DNA of 6,255 nt from Methanosarcinaceae archaeon (GTDB taxonomy: Archaea > Halobacteriota > Methanosarcinia > Methanosarcinales > Methanosarcinaceae): the NCBI GenBank assembly GCA_020793555.1, contig DQIO01000179.1, positions 1-6,255 of the forward strand, given 5' to 3'. The notes under the pieces were generated by a model. The model did not search any database and had not been told where the DNA came from. It saw nothing but the letters and a program-made list of their open reading frames with translations. The translations under genes were made by a program, and so were the position numbers. This document shows, in pieces, positions 4,552 through 6,255 of the stretch (position 1 is the stretch's first letter; every line of letters starts with the position of its first letter).

Positions 4552-6255
4552 ATATCCGGACAAAGTTTCTTGCAGTCATGTTATCGCTTGTTTTAATTAC
4601 AGGCATGGCTACAATCCTGATTAGCAGAACCGTTTCAACAAATATCATTGAGGAACAGGTTGGTAATCATCTGGAGACCACCGCACAATCAAGAGCACAC
4701 CATATCGAGACGGTTTTATGGGGGTATAGAAAGACAGTTGATATGATGGCAGCAGGAAATCCCTTTAGAGATGCAGTGGATGAGAGCATGAATCATACAG
4801 AGAGGCTGGATTCGGTTAACAGAAGAATAGATAGTGTACTACAATCTAATAAAGATATTTCAAGGATCAGGGTTCTGGATAAAAATGGCATTGTAATTGC
4901 TTCCAGTCATGCGGATGTTGGATTTAATAAAAGTGCGAACGAAATTTTTTTTAAAGGGAGAGAAGAAGTTTATATTAGGGATGTCCATACTTCCGAATTA
5001 ACCGGAAATTATATCATGAGTGTAGCTGCACCGATTCTGGTTAATGGCAAGTTCTCAGGTGTTCTTATTGTAAACTTTTATGTAGATGAAATATTTGGAA
5101 TAACAACAGATAGAACAGGTCTTGGCGAGGCCGGGGAGATATTTATCATAAACAGGGACGGCTACATGATAACTCCATCGAGGTTTACCAATGATACGCT
5201 CCCTAAACAAGATGTTGAACCCGGGTATTTTAATGGCACAGAGAACACGAAACCAGAAGCAGCTTTATACAATAATTATCGTGGTGTGGATGTCTTAGGC
5301 GCTCACGCACCCATACCTGCGATGAACTGGTGCTTGTGGGCAGAGACTGATGAAACAGAAGCGTTTGCATCAGTTACCAGACTAACTATCATTATGTTTT
5401 CTACTCTTCTCGGTCTTTTATTTTTGGGTACACTGTTCTGCATCCGGGTATCCGGAACGATAACAAATCCGATTGTAAGATTGCACCATGGCACTGAAGA
5501 AATCATGAAAGGGAACCTGGATTATAAAGTCAGTACTCGGACAAGAGATGAAATCGGACAACTGTCAAGAACGTTCGATAAAATGACTGCCAATCTTAAA
5601 GAATCCGGTAGGAAACTGGGAGAGCATAGCAGAGATCTTGAGAAGAAGGTAGAAGAGAGAACTGTAAGATTGGATAACCTACTCAAGAAGAGTGAGCGAC
5701 AAAAGGTTGTGATGGTGAACATTGCGCACGACCTCAAAGATACAAACATAGAGTTAAGCACGGAGATCAATGAGCGCAAGCAGGCGGAGGATGCACTGCG
5801 AGAGAGTGAACACAGGTTAATTCGAGCGCAAGAAATTGGCCATGTAGGGGATTGGGAATATGATATTGAGGCTGATTCGATTGTGTGCTCTGATGAACTT
5901 TATCGCATATACGGCATTGACCCTTCAATTAAACTGAAATTAGAAACTATAATTGAGGGAATACATCCAGATGACCGTGATTATGTCAATAGGATACTGG
6001 CGAGTTGTATTGAGAATGGCCAGAGTGAAACATTTGAATATAGGATAGTACGTCCTGATGGTTCAATACGGCATGTATATTCACCTGCTGAAGTCATACG
6101 CGATGGCAACGGTAAAGTGGTCAAGATATTTGGGATCACACATGATATTACTGAACATAAAGAATCTGAAGAAAAACTAAAAGATTATGCAAAGGATTTG
6201 GAACGTTCCAATGAACTCAAAGTCCTTTTTGTTGACATTATGCGTCATGACCTGC
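4548..6255 (+). CDS. Membrane sensor histidine kinase, dCache-HAMP-PAS (3' truncated by window)
   Basis: The frame is open from ATG 4548 to the window edge (569 complete codons). Order of parts: first membrane helix (about 7-26); extracytoplasmic dCache-type ligand-binding domain (about 30-275) with the characteristic GLGEAGEIFIINRDGYMIT (191-209); second helix (about 278-300); HAMP (about 298-350) with P308 and DEIGQL (334-339); a long predicted coiled coil (about 350-422) containing EINERKQAEDALRESE; a PAS_3-type domain with PAC (about 423-537, IHPDDR at 472-477, FEYRIVRPDGSIRHVY at 496-511, ITHDIT at 530-535); then the start of a HisKA-like helix with MRHDL, where H567 is the likely phosphoacceptor. 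The ATPase domain must lie beyond the window. Such proteins sense small molecules outside the cell and phosphorylate a response regulator; the ligand is unknown. A weak AGGG at 4534-4537 precedes the ATG, and the ATGA overlap with the micro-ORF suggests coupled translation. The linker also has an H-box-like IAHDLK (392-397). Confidence 0.92.
   Translation, partial: MNIRTKFLAVMLSLVLITGMATILISRTVSTNIIEEQVGNHLETTAQSRAHHIETVLWGYRKTVDMMAAGNPFRDAVDESMNHTERLDSVNRRIDSVLQSNKDISRIRVLDKNGIVIASSHADVGFNKSANEIFFKGREEVYIRDVHTSELTGNYIMSVAAPILVNGKFSGVLIVNFYVDEIFGITTDRTGLGEAGEIFIINRDGYMITPSRFTNDTLPKQDVEPGYFNGTENTKPEAALYNNYRGVDVLGAHAPIPAMNWCLWAETDETEAFASVTRLTIIMFSTLLGLLFLGTLFCIRVSGTITNPIVRLHHGTEEIMKGNLDYKVSTRTRDEIGQLSRTFDKMTANLKESGRKLGEHSRDLEKKVEERTVRLDNLLKKSERQKVVMVNIAHDLKDTNIELSTEINERKQAEDALRESEHRLIRAQEIGHVGDWEYDIEADSIVCSDELYRIYGIDPSIKLKLETIIEGIHPDDRDYVNRILASCIENGQSETFEYRIVRPDGSIRHVYSPAEVIRDGNGKVVKIFGITHDITEHKESEEKLKDYAKDLERSNELKVLFVDIMRHDL

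Overview
The window looks like euryarchaeal DNA, most likely from the Methanosarcinales or an ANME-type relative. The evidence is a surface protein ending in a PGF-CTERM sorting signal (an archaeosortase substrate), a tungsten-type aldehyde:ferredoxin oxidoreductase family gene, a dCache-HAMP-PAS sensor kinase of the kind abundant in methanogens, and archaeal TATA-like elements instead of bacterial -35/-10 boxes. No gene pins down genus or species, so this placement is an inference.

Layout from left to right. Bases 1-195 hold no convincing gene, only two back-to-back short hairpins and a possible TATA element. A plus-strand pair follows: a class I SAM-dependent methyltransferase (196-963) and, one base after its stop, an AOR-family oxidoreductase (965-2683). 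They are almost certainly one transcript. On the opposite strand a secreted, C-terminally anchored PGF-CTERM protein (2705-4213) converges on the AOR gene with only 21 bp between the stop codons; a hairpin at 2672-2694 straddles the AOR stop and probably terminates the minus-strand transcript inside AOR-coding DNA.

The divergent intergenic region (4214-4547) contains a strong Shine-Dalgarno for the surface protein, three tandem 16-bp repeats that begin about where its transcript should start, a perfectly palindromic TATA-like element and a pair of tandem 8-bp repeats. On the plus strand it also contains a 49-codon micro-ORF (4402-4551) whose stop overlaps the start of a long sensor histidine kinase in an ATGA arrangement. 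The kinase (4548 onward) runs off the right edge just as its phosphoacceptor H-box begins.

Functionally there are two modules. One is a cytoplasmic redox/methyl-transfer pair of unknown substrate. The other is a cell-surface module: a methionine-rich anchored protein divergent from a membrane sensor with an extracytoplasmic dCache domain. The shared promoter region would allow the sensor's pathway to control the surface protein, but nothing in the sequence proves that. The parts least explained by known families are the repeat-bearing leader, the coupled micro-ORF, the Met-rich surface protein and the methyltransferase-AOR pairing.
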